DNA of 42,361 nucleotides, taken from positions 1 through 42,361 of the forward strand of contig CACYXC010000036.1 in assembly GCA_902778285.1 (NCBI GenBank). The letters run 5' to 3'. The notes below the pieces were generated by a model. The model was not told the origin of the DNA. It did no database searches and saw only the letters and a list, made by a program, of their open reading frames with translations. Below, in pieces: positions 14,505-23,130 of the stretch (positions within the stretch are counted from its first letter, which is position 1; every line of letters starts with the position of its first letter). The translations under genes and the position numbers were made by a program. The stretch comes from Oscillospiraceae bacterium. Its GTDB lineage: Bacteria > Bacillota > Clostridia > Oscillospirales > Oscillospiraceae.

Positions 14505-17185
14505 TACTTCGTGACTGCCCGCTTGAGGATGCCGCCGGTCTTCTTGACCAGGTTGGCGGCAGCCTTGATGGGCATGGTCTCGTAGGTGCCGGCGTGCCAG
14601 TCGCGCACCTTCTTGAGGTGGATGGCGTCGAACTTGCAGCGGGTGGTGCAGATGCCGCAGCCGATGCACAGGTAGGGATCGACCTTCGTGGCGCCGCAGC
14701 CCAGGCAGCGGGCGCACTCCTTGCGCACCTGTTCCTCGGTGAAGGTGACGCGGGCGTCGGAGAAGGTTTTGGCCTTTTCGGCGTTGTAGCCGCGGACCTG
14801 GCGGTGCTCCCGGTCGAAGCCGCCGACCTCGAGCTGGATGTGATCCTTGTCCAGCGCGCGGTAGACGCGGCGGTCGCGGCCCATGGTCAGGGTCTGGCCG
14901 GGGTGGACGTAGCGGTGCAGGGAGATGGCGGCCTCCTTGCCGGCAGCGATCGCGTTGATGGCGAAGCTGGGGCCGGTGTACACGTCGCCGCCGACGAAGA
15001 TGTCGGGCTGCGCGGTCTGGTAGGTCAGGGAGTCGGCCTCGATGCCGCCCTTCTTGCCGACGACGGCGCTGCCGAGATCCAGCGAGCCCAGATCCACCTT
15101 CTGGCCGATGGCGCCGATGACGGAATCGACCTCGATGATCTCGAACTTGCCGGTGCCCACGGGCTTGCGGCGGCCCTTCTCGTCGCTCTCGCCGAGCTCC
15201 ATGATCTCGACCTTCAATCCGCAGACCTTGCCGTTATCGCCCAGGATCTCCACGGGGGCGTTGAGGAAGCGGAACTGCACGCCCTCCTCCATGGCCTCGG
15301 CGGCCTCCTCGGGGTCGGCCGGCATCTCGGCCTGGGAGCGGCGGTAGATGATATAAGTATTCTCGGCGCCGAGGCGGACGGCCGTGCGGCACACGTCCAT
15401 GGCCACGTTGCCCGCGCCGATGACGGCGCAGCTCCTGCCCACGGCGGGCTTATTGCCCAGATTGACCTCACGCAGGAAGTCGACGCCGCCGCACACGCCC
15501 TCCAGCTCCTCGCCGGGGATGTTCAGCGGGGAGGACTTCTGCGCGCCGATGGCGAGATAGAAGCCCAGATAGCCCTGCTCGCGCAGCTGCTGGATGGTGA
15601 TGTCCTTTCCGACCTCCACGCCGCACTTGAACTCCACGCCCATCTGCCGGATGATGTCGATCTCGGCGTTGAGCACGTCCTTTTCCAGGCGGAAGTTGGG
15701 GATGCCCATGGTGAGCATGCCGCCGGGGAGCGGATTGCGGTCGAAGACGGTGACGGGGTAGCCCTTCTTCGCCAGGTAGTAGGCGCAGCTCAGGCCCGCG
15801 GGGCCGGCGCCGATGACGGCGATCTTCTCGGTGTAGGGTCTGCCGATCTGGTTGACCATCTTGGGGATGCGGCGCGTTTCCGCGTTCAGGTCGTGGTCGG
15901 CGATGAAGCGCTTGACCTCGTCGATGGCGACGGCCTCGTCCACGCTGCCGCGGGTGCACTCCTGCTCGCACTTCTTGTTGCAGATGCGGCCGCAGACGGC
16001 GGGCAGCGGGTTCTCGGTGCGGATCAGATCCAGAGCGTCCTCATAGCGGCCCTGCGCCGCCAGCTTCAGATAGCCCTGCACGGGGATATGCGCCGGGCAG
16101 GCCACCTTGCAGGGGGCGGTGCCGGAGGGCAGCACATCCTCACGGTTCTCGCGGTAGTCGGGGTTCCAGGCCGCCTTGGAGACGAGGTGCTCGGAGAGCT
16201 TGACATAGCTCGAGGGGGCGATGTTCACGGTGGTGCAGAGCTTCTGGCCCAGCTTCAGGGCGTTGGCGGGGCAGACCTCCACGCACTGGGCGCAGGCGAC
16301 GCACTTGGCCTCGTCCACCTCCGCCTGGAAGTTGGAGCGGATGGCGTCGCGCGCGCCGAACATGAGGCCGACGCGCAGTCCGAAGCAGGCGCAGGAGCAG
16401 CAGTTGCAGATGGCGGCGCTCTCGCCGGCCTCCTCGATGTTGGGGATGTCGTGCATCAGGCCGTTTTCCTCGGCGCGGGTGATGATCTCCAGCGCCTCCT
16501 CGCGGGTGATCTGACGGGCGCGGCCGGTGCGGATGTAGTGCTCGGCGCCCTTGCCCATCTGCACGCACATCTCCTCTGCCAGGTGTCCGCAGCCGTCGTT
16601 GATGGAGCTGCGGGAGGCGCGGCAGGAGCAGGGAGAGACGCAGAAGGTGTCGTATTTATTCAGATAATAGCTGAGCTTTTCGTAGTCGCTGACGCCGGGC
16701 AGGTCCTTGATGGCGCTCTCCACGGGGATGACGCGCATCAGGCCGTAGCCGTCGGGGATCAGGGGCGACATGGTCTGCATGCGGATGCGGGTGTACTCCT
16801 CGAAGGCGCGGCCCACCTCGGGGTGGGTATCCAGCAGCTCCTGGTTGTTGACCAGCATCTCCATGATGCCGGGCGCGAAGATCTGCATGAAATAGACGTC
16901 CTCGCCCAGCTCCTTGTCGTAGGTGCAGCGGAACACGCCGATCCAGGCCAGATGCTTGGCGAGCTTCTCCACCTCTTCCACGGGCTTGCCGACCTTCTTG
17001 GCCAGCCAGCCGGCGGTGCGGACCTTGCGCAGGCCCGCGGCGATCGCCACGTCGGCCTCATCGTCGGTGACGATGCCGGCCAGGCTGTAGTACTCCGGGG
17101 CATTCTCGTCGATCTTGTTCACCACGCCGGTCAGGCCGCCGACGACCTGACACAGCTTGACGATTTTCGGTCTCAATTCTGCCAT
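14504..17185 (-). CDS. Iron-sulfur / GltD-like NAD(P)H-FAD oxidoreductase fusion
   Basis: A three-part 893-residue protein. Residues 1-350 hold cysteine clusters (FCVSPCSC at 181-188, CNCCSCAC at 260-267) and a ferredoxin motif CVACAQCVEVCP (295-306). Residues about 355-800 are like the small subunit of glutamate synthase: a cysteine-rich entry domain (CKVACPAHIP and CGRICNKKCEQEC), FAD site VIGAGPAGLSCAYY, NAD(P) site VIGAGNVAMDVCR, and FVGGDVYTGPSFAINAIAAGKEAA. The C-terminus has two more 4Fe-4S motifs (CARCLGCG and CIGCGICTTRC). It likely moves electrons between NAD(P)H and ferredoxin-type carriers. The start at 17185 has AAGGAGAG upstream. Coupling to hypA suggests a link to hydrogen or nickel-enzyme metabolism. 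Confidence 0.88.
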   Translation of the reverse strand: MAELRPKIVKLCQVVGGLTGVVNKIDENAPEYYSLAGIVTDDEADVAIAAGLRKVRTAGWLAKKVGKPVEEVEKLAKHLAWIGVFRCTYDKELGEDVYFMQIFAPGIMEMLVNNQELLDTHPEVGRAFEEYTRIRMQTMSPLIPDGYGLMRVIPVESAIKDLPGVSDYEKLSYYLNKYDTFCVSPCSCRASRSSINDGCGHLAEEMCVQMGKGAEHYIRTGRARQITREEALEIITRAEENGLMHDIPNIEEAGESAAICNCCSCACFGLRVGLMFGARDAIRSNFQAEVDEAKCVACAQCVEVCPANALKLGQKLCTTVNIAPSSYVKLSEHLVSKAAWNPDYRENREDVLPSGTAPCKVACPAHIPVQGYLKLAAQGRYEDALDLIRTENPLPAVCGRICNKKCEQECTRGSVDEAVAIDEVKRFIADHDLNAETRRIPKMVNQIGRPYTEKIAVIGAGPAGLSCAYYLAKKGYPVTVFDRNPLPGGMLTMGIPNFRLEKDVLNAEIDIIRQMGVEFKCGVEVGKDITIQQLREQGYLGFYLAIGAQKSSPLNIPGEELEGVCGGVDFLREVNLGNKPAVGRSCAVIGAGNVAMDVCRTAVRLGAENTYIIYRRSQAEMPADPEEAAEAMEEGVQFRFLNAPVEILGDNGKVCGLKVEIMELGESDEKGRRKPVGTGKFEIIEVDSVIGAIGQKVDLGSLDLGSAVVGKKGGIEADSLTYQTAQPDIFVGGDVYTGPSFAINAIAAGKEAAISLHRYVHPGQTLTMGRDRRVYRALDKDHIQLEVGGFDREHRQVRGYNAEKAKTFSDARVTFTEEQVRKECARCLGCGATKVDPYLCIGCGICTTRCKFDAIHLKKVRDWHAGTYETMPIKAAANLVKKTGGILKRAVTK

Positions 17186-17257
17186 TCGTTCTCTCTCCTT
17201 CAAGATAGAAAATTTGTCTCTCAGTCGACAATTTTCAGAGCACAAAGATACAGTTTA

Positions 17258-17286
17258 AGTATAGCGCATCCCTCTGCTTTTTGCAA
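17258..17286 (-). promoter_or_regulatory. Promoter of the oxidoreductase-hypA operon
   Basis: TTGCAA (17281-17286), 17-bp spacer, TATACT (17258-17263) on the minus strand, about 73 bp before the start. Confidence 0.7.
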
Positions 17287-17345
17287 GGAGAATCCCACGC
17301 GGCGTCGCAGCATGCCTCCAAGCGGCAAATGCGGGCCCGTCTCCG

Positions 17346-17374
17346 TTGACCGCGGCGGCGAATTATGTTATTTT
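17346..17374 (+). promoter_or_regulatory. galKT promoter
   Basis: TTGACC (17346-17351), 17-bp spacer, TATTTT (17369-17374). It is followed by AGGAGGA just before the galK ATG. Confidence 0.65.
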
Positions 17375-17404
17375 AAGCAGAGAATCACCACAGGAGGACA
17401 CGCC

Positions 17405-18577
17405 ATGTATGAAGAACTGAAACAGAAGTTTTTTGACACCTTCCACCGCAGCGCGCAGTATCTGTTTTCCGCCCCCGGCCGCACCGAGATCGGCGGCAAC
17501 CACACCGACCATCAGCTGGGCCGCGTTCTGGCCGGCGCCGTCAGTCTGGAGACCGTGGCCGCCGTCGCCGAGAACGGCGAGGATGTGATCCGTGTCCTGT
17601 CCGAGGGTTATCCCCTCTGCGAGATCCGGCTGGACGACCTGGCCGTCCGCCCGGAGGAATTTGGGACCACGGCCGCCCTGATCCGCGGTGTCGCCGCTGG
17701 GACCGGGCTCAAAAAAGGTTTTGACGCCTGTGTATGCTCCACCGTGCTGCCGGGCAGCGGGCTCTCGTCCTCGGCGGCCTTCGAGGTGCTGCTTGGCACG
17801 ATCGCGAGCCATTTGAGCGGCGCGGGCCTGAACGCCGTTGAGATCGCTCAGCTCGGGCAGAAGGTCGAAAACGAGTACTTCGGCAAGCCCTGCGGCCTGA
17901 TGGACCAGATGGCCTCCTCTGTCGGCGGCATCATCACCATCGACTTTGCCGCCCCTGACCGGCCGGTGGTGGAGCATCTGGACTTCGATTTTGCCGCCTG
18001 CGGCCATGCGCTGTGCATCATCGACAGCGGCGCCGACCACGCCGACCTGACCGACGAGTACGCCGCCATCCCGCGGGAGATGAAGGCCGTCGCTGCCGTC
18101 TTCGGCAAGCAGGTCCTGCGCGAGGTGGACGAAGACGCCTTCTTCGCCCGTCTGGGTGAGGTCCGCGCGGCCGCGGGCGACCGGGCGGTGCTGCGCGCCA
18201 TGCACTTCTTCGCCGACAACCGCCGCGTGACCGAGCAGGTCGCGGCACTCCGTGCCGGCGACTTTGACGCCTTTTTGCGTCTTGTGAACGAGTCCGGCCG
18301 CTCCTCCTGGCTGTACCTGCAGAACGTGGTGCCCACCGGGGCGACCGCACATCAGGAGCTGGCCGCGGCGCTGGCGCTGGCGGCGAAGCTGCTGGGCGGC
18401 CGCGGCGCCTGCCGGGTACACGGCGGCGGCTTTGCCGGCACGATCCAGGCCTTTGTGCCGCTGGATCTGCTGGAGAGCTTCCGCGCGGGCATGGAGGCGG
18501 TGTTCGGCGCGGGCAGCTGCCACGTGCTCTCCATCCGCCCCGAGGGCGGCATCCTGCTCGAGGAGGTCGAGGCATGA
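17405..18577 (+). CDS. galK: Galactokinase
   Basis: A 390-residue GHMP-family kinase making galactose-1-phosphate from galactose and ATP (Leloir pathway). The galactokinase signature is GRTEIGGNHTDHQ (about residues 23-35), the ATP loop is LPGSGLSSSAA, and the C-terminal GHMP motif is CRVHGGGFAGTIQAF. ACAGGAGGACAC lies just before the ATG at 17405; the reading frame is open far upstream but that is antisense to the oxidoreductase gene. It overlaps galT by four bases. Confidence 0.95.
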   Translation: MYEELKQKFFDTFHRSAQYLFSAPGRTEIGGNHTDHQLGRVLAGAVSLETVAAVAENGEDVIRVLSEGYPLCEIRLDDLAVRPEEFGTTAALIRGVAAGTGLKKGFDACVCSTVLPGSGLSSSAAFEVLLGTIASHLSGAGLNAVEIAQLGQKVENEYFGKPCGLMDQMASSVGGIITIDFAAPDRPVVEHLDFDFAACGHALCIIDSGADHADLTDEYAAIPREMKAVAAVFGKQVLREVDEDAFFARLGEVRAAAGDRAVLRAMHFFADNRRVTEQVAALRAGDFDAFLRLVNESGRSSWLYLQNVVPTGATAHQELAAALALAAKLLGGRGACRVHGGGFAGTIQAFVPLDLLESFRAGMEAVFGAGSCHVLSIRPEGGILLEEVEA

Positions 18578-20061
18578 AAGGCTGGGTCGACGCGCTGGTA
18601 AACTACGCGCTGGATAAGGGACTCATTCAGGAGGGGGACGAGACTTACGTCTTCAACCGCATCCTCGAGATCATGGGGCTTGACGAGCCCGGCGAGGGTG
18701 AGGCCGTGGAGGCTTCCCTGCCGGAGATCCTGAACGCGCTGACGGACGACGCGGTGCGCCGCGGGCTGCTGGACGACAACATCACCGCCCGCGACCTCTT
18801 CGACACGAAGCTGATGGGGGCGATCACGCCCTTCCCCCACGAGGTGCGCGCCATCTTCGAGGGTCTGTTCGAGACTTCGCCGGAGCTCGCCACCGACTGG
18901 TATTACAAGTTCTCCTGCGACACCAACTATATCCGCCGCGACCGCATCGCCAAAGACGTGAAATGGGTCTGCCCCTGCGAATACGGCGATCTGGACATCA
19001 CGATCAACCTCTCCAAGCCGGAAAAGGACCCGCGGGCCATCGCCGCGGCGCGGCTCGCGCCGCAGGCGGGCTACCCCAAGTGCCAGCTGTGCAGCGAGAA
19101 CGAGGGCTACGCCGGGCGCATGAATCACCCCGCGCGGCAGAACCACCGCATCCTGCCCCTGACCATCGCGGGCGCGCCCTGGTTCTGGCAGTACTCCCCC
19201 TACGTCTACTATAACGAGCACTGCATCGTCTTCAACGCGCAGCACACGCCCATGAAGGTGGACCGCGCCGCCTTCCGGAAGCTCTTCGATTTTGTGACGC
19301 TGATGCCGCACTACTTTGTCGGCTCCAACGCGGACCTGCCCATCGTGGGCGGCTCCATCCTGAGCCACGATCACTTCCAGGGCGGAAATTACGAGTTCGC
19401 GATGGCGAAGGCCCCGGCGGAAACGAAGCTGAGCTTCCGCGGCTATGAGGATATCGAGGCCGGTATCGTCAAGTGGCCGATGTCCGTCATCCGCCTGACT
19501 GGACCGGACAGCGAGCGCCTGGTCGATCTGGCCGACAGGATCCTCGGCTGCTGGCGCGGCTACACCGACGAGGCGGCCGTGATCTTCGCCCAGACCGGGG
19601 GCGTGCCCCACAACACCATCACGCCCATCGCGCGGCGCCGCGGCGAGAACTACCAGCTCGATCTGGTGCTGCGCAACAATCTGACCACCGAGGAGTACCC
19701 GCTGGGTCTCTATCACCCGCACGCGCCGCTGCACCACATCAAGAAGGAGAACATCGGCCTGATCGAGGTCATGGGTCTGGCCGTACTCCCCTCCCGCCTG
19801 AAAACCGAGCTGGAGGAGCTGAAGCAGGCCCTGATCATGGGCGGCGATCTCCATGCCACGGAGAGCCTCGCCTCCCACGCCGTATGGGCGGAGGAGCTGA
19901 AAAAGCAGTACGTCTTCACCGCGGAGAACGCCGGGGACATCCTCCGGCAGGAGGTCGGCAGGGTCTTCCTGCAGGTCCTCTGCGACGCGGGCGTCTACAA
20001 GCGGGACGCTGCGGGCAGGGATGCTTTCCTCCGCTTCATCGCCGCTGTCAATCGGGAGTAA
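18574..20061 (+). CDS. galT: UDP-glucose:hexose-1-phosphate uridylyltransferase, class II
   Basis: A 495-residue enzyme that swaps UMP between UDP-glucose and galactose-1-phosphate. The length and the motifs ICPLT-like HRILPLTIAG, NADLPIVGGSILSHDHFQGG and MNHPARQNH mark the Firmicutes GalT class II family rather than the 350-residue class I form. It lies directly after galK with an ATGA overlap and before a strong terminator. No galE or galactose transporter is adjacent, so these functions are encoded elsewhere. Confidence 0.94.
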   Translation: MKGWVDALVNYALDKGLIQEGDETYVFNRILEIMGLDEPGEGEAVEASLPEILNALTDDAVRRGLLDDNITARDLFDTKLMGAITPFPHEVRAIFEGLFETSPELATDWYYKFSCDTNYIRRDRIAKDVKWVCPCEYGDLDITINLSKPEKDPRAIAAARLAPQAGYPKCQLCSENEGYAGRMNHPARQNHRILPLTIAGAPWFWQYSPYVYYNEHCIVFNAQHTPMKVDRAAFRKLFDFVTLMPHYFVGSNADLPIVGGSILSHDHFQGGNYEFAMAKAPAETKLSFRGYEDIEAGIVKWPMSVIRLTGPDSERLVDLADRILGCWRGYTDEAAVIFAQTGGVPHNTITPIARRRGENYQLDLVLRNNLTTEEYPLGLYHPHAPLHHIKKENIGLIEVMGLAVLPSRLKTELEELKQALIMGGDLHATESLASHAVWAEELKKQYVFTAENAGDILRQEVGRVFLQVLCDAGVYKRDAAGRDAFLRFIAAVNRE

Positions 20062-20129
20062 TCCCGATCTCCGATCGAGAGGTCGATAAAGATTTCCGGG
20101 AATAATATCAGATATCAGTATTGCAGCGC

Positions 20130-20171
20130 AAAAAACCGGGAGATCCGCAAATGTGGATCTCCCGGTTTTTT
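20130..20171. terminator. Bidirectional terminator between galT and the beta-helix gene
   Basis: A perfect 17-bp inverted repeat AAAAAACCGGGAGATCC (20130-20146) with GGATCTCCCGGTTTTTT (20155-20171), 8-nt loop. It serves both convergent genes. Confidence 0.93.
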
Positions 20172-20182
20172 GTTGTTTCCTT

Positions 20183-21430
20183 TCAGCCTTCGCCCTTGAC
20201 GAAGGTCGCGCCCTTGGTGTTGACGCCCTGATAGATGACGTTGTCGATGTCGGTGCTGTTGCGTTCGAAGGTACAGCCTGGGAAGCCGAGCACGACGCGG
20301 CTCGGCGATTTCAGGATCTGGAAGCCGATGCCGTTGCCGATGAAGCGGTCGCCCGAATAGGTGGGCGAGGAGAGCGTGGCCTTGCCGGAGTTGAAGCGGA
20401 AGCCCACGCCGTTTGCGATGAAGTCGCAGTTGTAAGCAGCCACCCACGCGCCGTCGCGCATGTCCACGCCGATGTTCCAGCCCTCGAAGCTGCAGCCGCG
20501 CAGGATCGCGCCCTCCGTAGCGTGCAGGCCCGTCCCGCCTTCGCCGGCGAAGCTTATGTCGGAAAACTCCGCGATCTGCGGCGTGCGCACCTCCACATAC
20601 ACCGTGTCGGTAAAGGTGGTGCGCTGCTCGCCGTCGCTGCTGCCGATGAAGACGTAGGCCCTGGTATCCAGCCGCAGGCCGCCGTCGTACCTGACCGGCG
20701 GGAGATAGATCGTCGTCACCGTGTCGGCGCTGCTCCCGCTCTGCAGCTGCTCGAGGAAAGTCTGCAGCTTGTCGAGCGTGCTCAGGTCGACCTGCTCGTA
20801 CGAATAGCTCAGCGAGCGCTGCTGCACCGTGCGCAGGGCGTGGCGCAGGGTGATCGTGTCGCCGTTTTTCATGCGGATGGTCCAAACGATGTCGTTGGTG
20901 CCGCAGTCGGTGGTGTAGCCCAGCGCGACGCCGCGCACCGCGCCGCCGTCCGGCCCCGGCGTGCCGAGCGTCACGGCCTGCGCCCCGCTTCTGGGCAGGG
21001 CCTCGACCTGTACGCTCTCCATCCGGCGCAGGAATTCCTTATGTCGGTCCTTGCCGTCGGCGGCGTCATAGGCATACAGAAGGCTGGCGGCGCTTCCCTC
21101 CTGCCCGGCGGACAGGACGCGGGAGACGAGATCCGCCGACTCCCCGCTGTCCCAGCGCAGATTCAGCACATAGGAGCCGCTGCGGTCGCTGTATTCGACG
21201 GAAGCGCCCTGCGCGGAGACGCTGACCGGTGTGTAGCGCAAATGGCCGATCAGGGCGGCGGCGCCCCAGACGACGAGGGCCAGCGCCGCGATCGCGCCGA
21301 TCGCGATCAGCTTCCCCCAGGGGCGGCGGCGCTCGGCGCGCGGGTTTTCCTCCTTCTGTCTGCGGCGGCAGTAGGGACAGAAGCCGGCGGCGTCTGGAAG
21401 AGCGGCGCCGCAATGCACACATTTTTTCAA
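20183..21430 (-). CDS. Zinc-ribbon, membrane-anchored beta-helix protein
   Basis: A 415-residue protein of unknown role. A cytoplasmic zinc ribbon (CVHCG near residue 4, CPYC near residue 20) is followed by an Arg-rich stretch and one membrane helix (about 41-63). The large outside region has, in its last 170 residues, short repeated strands typical of a right-handed parallel beta-helix (GATFVK, GCTFERNSTDIDN, NCDFIANGVGFRFNSG, GCSFEGWNIGVDM). I chose the TTG start at 21430 because AGGAGG (21439-21444) lies exactly eight bases upstream. The ATG nine codons earlier has no ribosome site and would place AGGAGG inside the gene. Polysaccharide or wall binding is possible but unproven. Confidence 0.78.
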   Translation of the reverse strand: MKKCVHCGAALPDAAGFCPYCRRRQKEENPRAERRRPWGKLIAIGAIAALALVVWGAAALIGHLRYTPVSVSAQGASVEYSDRSGSYVLNLRWDSGESADLVSRVLSAGQEGSAASLLYAYDAADGKDRHKEFLRRMESVQVEALPRSGAQAVTLGTPGPDGGAVRGVALGYTTDCGTNDIVWTIRMKNGDTITLRHALRTVQQRSLSYSYEQVDLSTLDKLQTFLEQLQSGSSADTVTTIYLPPVRYDGGLRLDTRAYVFIGSSDGEQRTTFTDTVYVEVRTPQIAEFSDISFAGEGGTGLHATEGAILRGCSFEGWNIGVDMRDGAWVAAYNCDFIANGVGFRFNSGKATLSSPTYSGDRFIGNGIGFQILKSPSRVVLGFPGCTFERNSTDIDNVIYQGVNTKGATFVKGEG

Positions 21431-21500
21431 TCCTTCGTCCTCCTGTGCTGTCGGCATTCAACAAAAAACGCCTGTTTTTCAAACCGATGCAGACAGCATA

Positions 21501-21528
21501 TTGTCATTTGCACCCTTTAAGCTATAAT
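21501..21528 (+). promoter_or_regulatory. Promoter for the HTH gene
   Basis: TTGTCA (21501-21506), 16-bp spacer, perfect TATAAT (21523-21528). It gives a leader of about 115 bases with no clear structure. Confidence 0.6.
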
Positions 21529-21651
21529 ATAGTAAAAATCGAAACAGTTTTTGACATTTTACCATTTTCCCCCACGCCTGGAAGTTTTTTCATTCCGGAC
21601 TGGAGAGTATTATACTCGACGTCATGATATTTGTAAAGGAACTGATGCCGC

Positions 21652-22128
21652 ATGAAGAATATGTCGCCGGAACAGTTCGAGGAGATCGTTTCGCTGAAGA
21701 AAGCCTCATTGGACAAGGTTCTCGATCGGCTGGCCGAGTTTGCCGACTGCCGCTCTCTGCGCGACTATCTGGACTCGCATGAGGATTCGTTCATTCACAA
21801 AGCCCTCCCGTCTCTTCTGGATCGGATGATCACGCAGAGCGGGCTGACAAAGGCGGCGCTTTCGCGGCGCTCCGCTACGAGCGAAGTCTATCTGCACCAG
21901 ATTCTCTCCGGACGCCGCAACCCCTCGCGCGACCGCCTGCTCTGTTTCTGTCTGGCGATGGAGGCTCCGTTCAGCGAGGTGCAGGTCCTGCTTGCTGCCG
22001 CCGCCTACGCCGAGCTGTACATAAGCCGTCGGCGCGACGTCATCCTGGCCTACTGTCTTCTGCACCGCAAGACGGTCGATGAAACGAACGAGATGCTCGA
22101 CGATTTGGGCGAGGGCCTGCTGATCTGA
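21652..22128 (+). CDS. HTH (XRE-like) regulator
   Basis: A 158-residue protein. Residues about 60-90 (MITQSGLTKAALSRRSATSEVYLHQILSGRRNPSRDRLL) form a helix-turn-helix of the lambda-repressor type. The N-terminal 50 residues are helical and charged, while the C-terminal part (AMEAPFSEVQVLLAAAAYAELYISRRRDVILAYCLLHRKTVDE) looks like an alpha-helical partner domain. AAAGGAAC precedes the ATG at a longish spacing; Met at 21661 is an alternative start. It stands alone, ending at a perfect palindrome. The target genes are unknown. Confidence 0.78.
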   Translation: MKNMSPEQFEEIVSLKKASLDKVLDRLAEFADCRSLRDYLDSHEDSFIHKALPSLLDRMITQSGLTKAALSRRSATSEVYLHQILSGRRNPSRDRLLCFCLAMEAPFSEVQVLLAAAAYAELYISRRRDVILAYCLLHRKTVDETNEMLDDLGEGLLI

Positions 22129-22165
22129 AACCCGCAGGCGCTCTCCCCTTCAAGTGAATACGCTG

Positions 22166-22191
22166 ACAGCGCGCCCCGCGGGGCGCGCTGT
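22166..22191 (+). terminator. Perfect 26-base palindrome after the HTH gene
   Basis: ACAGCGCGCCCCG and its exact complement meet without a spacer (22166-22191), then TTTC. This is very stable as an RNA hairpin. Confidence 0.75.
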
Positions 22192-22193
22192 TT

Positions 22194-22380
22194 CACGCTG
22201 TCGACAGCGTGAAAAGCAAACAGGGGAGCTTTCGAAAAAAGCCCCCATGTTTGCGTGTATCAAATGCGAGAGGGAATAACCAATCTCCGCCCCCTTTTGT
22301 CAGCTTCGCTGACATTTCCCCCGCCGGGGGAATCTTCCTCTCGCGCTCTCCCCATGCTCGTCCGACTCCTGTCGCATGGT
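22194..22380. repeat. Dispersed multi-hairpin repeat, copy 3
   Basis: It begins with the perfect palindrome CACGCTGTCGACAGCGTG (22194-22211), then AAAAGCAAA as in the copy at 42267. A hairpin near 22216-22245 follows. TGCGAGAGGGAATAACCAATC (22265-22285) then leads to CCTCTCGCGCTCTCCCCATGC (22337-22357). The loop between the GCGAGAGGG and CCTCTCGC arms carries about 50 extra bases with two small hairpins, compared with the copies at 18 and 14030. Confidence 0.72.
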
Positions 22381-22440
22381 CTTTTCTGCAATCCGGCAGC
22401 AGCTGGCTGACAAAGCCGGCTGACAACTTTGACAAGATGT

Positions 22441-22469
22441 TTGACAAGCGCGCCGATGCCGATTATGAT
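22441..22469 (+). promoter_or_regulatory. Promoter for the 22.5-24.6 kb operon
   Basis: TTGACA (22441-22446), 17-bp spacer, TATGAT (22464-22469), about 34 bp before the first start codon. Confidence 0.75.
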
Positions 22470-22502
22470 AATGCTGACAACGACAGGAACGGAGGCGGGC
22501 GC

Positions 22503-23120
22503 ATGAAGCTCTGGCTCATCTGCAGCGCCGAAGGGCAAATGCCCGCCGGCGCGCTGAACAGTGAGGAATACCGCGCGGCGCGGCGCGAGGCGCTGAACGC
22601 CGCCGTGATCCCGGAGGGTGAAAAGCTCCTGCGCGGCGAGGGCCGCAGGGTCTGCGTCAGCAGCGCCCCCTGTGCGAGAGCCTGCGCCGGGGCCCTGTGC
22701 CCCGACGCCGAATATACGGTCTGCGCCGGCCTCGACGAGGCGGAGCCCGTCCCCGGTCTCATGCCCGGCATCGCACTTCCGCTCGCGCTGCGCGCCCGGC
22801 TGGACGCACCGAAGGGCGAGGCGAAGAGGGCCGCCCGCAAGCGGGCGGAGGAGCTGATCGAGAAGCTTGAAAAGGACGGACGGGACTGCGTGCTGTTCAG
22901 CCATCCGGGACAGCTCCCGCTGCTGATGGACGCGCTGCGCCGGCGCGGATACTGCTTCAGCCGCTTTTCCTCGGGCGCCGTCCGTCCGCTGGAGCGCATC
23001 CTTGCCACCAGCCGCACGGCGCACTGCGGCGGCTGCGCGCACAACTGCATGCTCTCGAACCCCGGCTGCGGCGTGGGGCGGGACAAGGCCCGCCGCGCGG
23101 GGATCCCCTTTGTCAGATAA
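22503..23120 (+). CDS. Degenerate histidine-phosphatase-like protein with Cys-rich tail
   Basis: A 205-residue protein with the layout of the histidine phosphatase (phosphoglycerate mutase) fold. It has an N-terminal strand MKLWLICSAEGQ where active members have R-H-G, then RVCVSSAPCARACAGAL matching the SSxxxRAxxTA helix, and later LFSHPGQLPLLMDALRRRGY matching the second-histidine block. The catalytic RHG triad is replaced by C-S-A, so classical phosphatase activity is doubtful. The C-terminus carries four cysteines in HCGGCAHNC...NPGCGVG, which could bind a metal or Fe-S cluster. GGAGG lies seven bases before the ATG. It heads an operon with the ThrE-type exporter genes. Confidence 0.7.
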   Translation: MKLWLICSAEGQMPAGALNSEEYRAARREALNAAVIPEGEKLLRGEGRRVCVSSAPCARACAGALCPDAEYTVCAGLDEAEPVPGLMPGIALPLALRARLDAPKGEAKRAARKRAEELIEKLEKDGRDCVLFSHPGQLPLLMDALRRRGYCFSRFSSGAVRPLERILATSRTAHCGGCAHNCMLSNPGCGVGRDKARRAGIPFVR

Positions 23121-23130
23121 GGAGAGGCCT

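Noticed and set aside
14594-18577. A 1327-codon plus-strand open frame running into galK
   Set aside because: Most of it is antisense to the oxidoreductase gene. It is open only because GC-rich codons leave few stops; the galK start at 17405 has its own promoter and ribosome site.
20183-21457. ATG start for the beta-helix protein
   Set aside because: It has no ribosome site, whereas TTG at 21430 has AGGAGG at eight bases.
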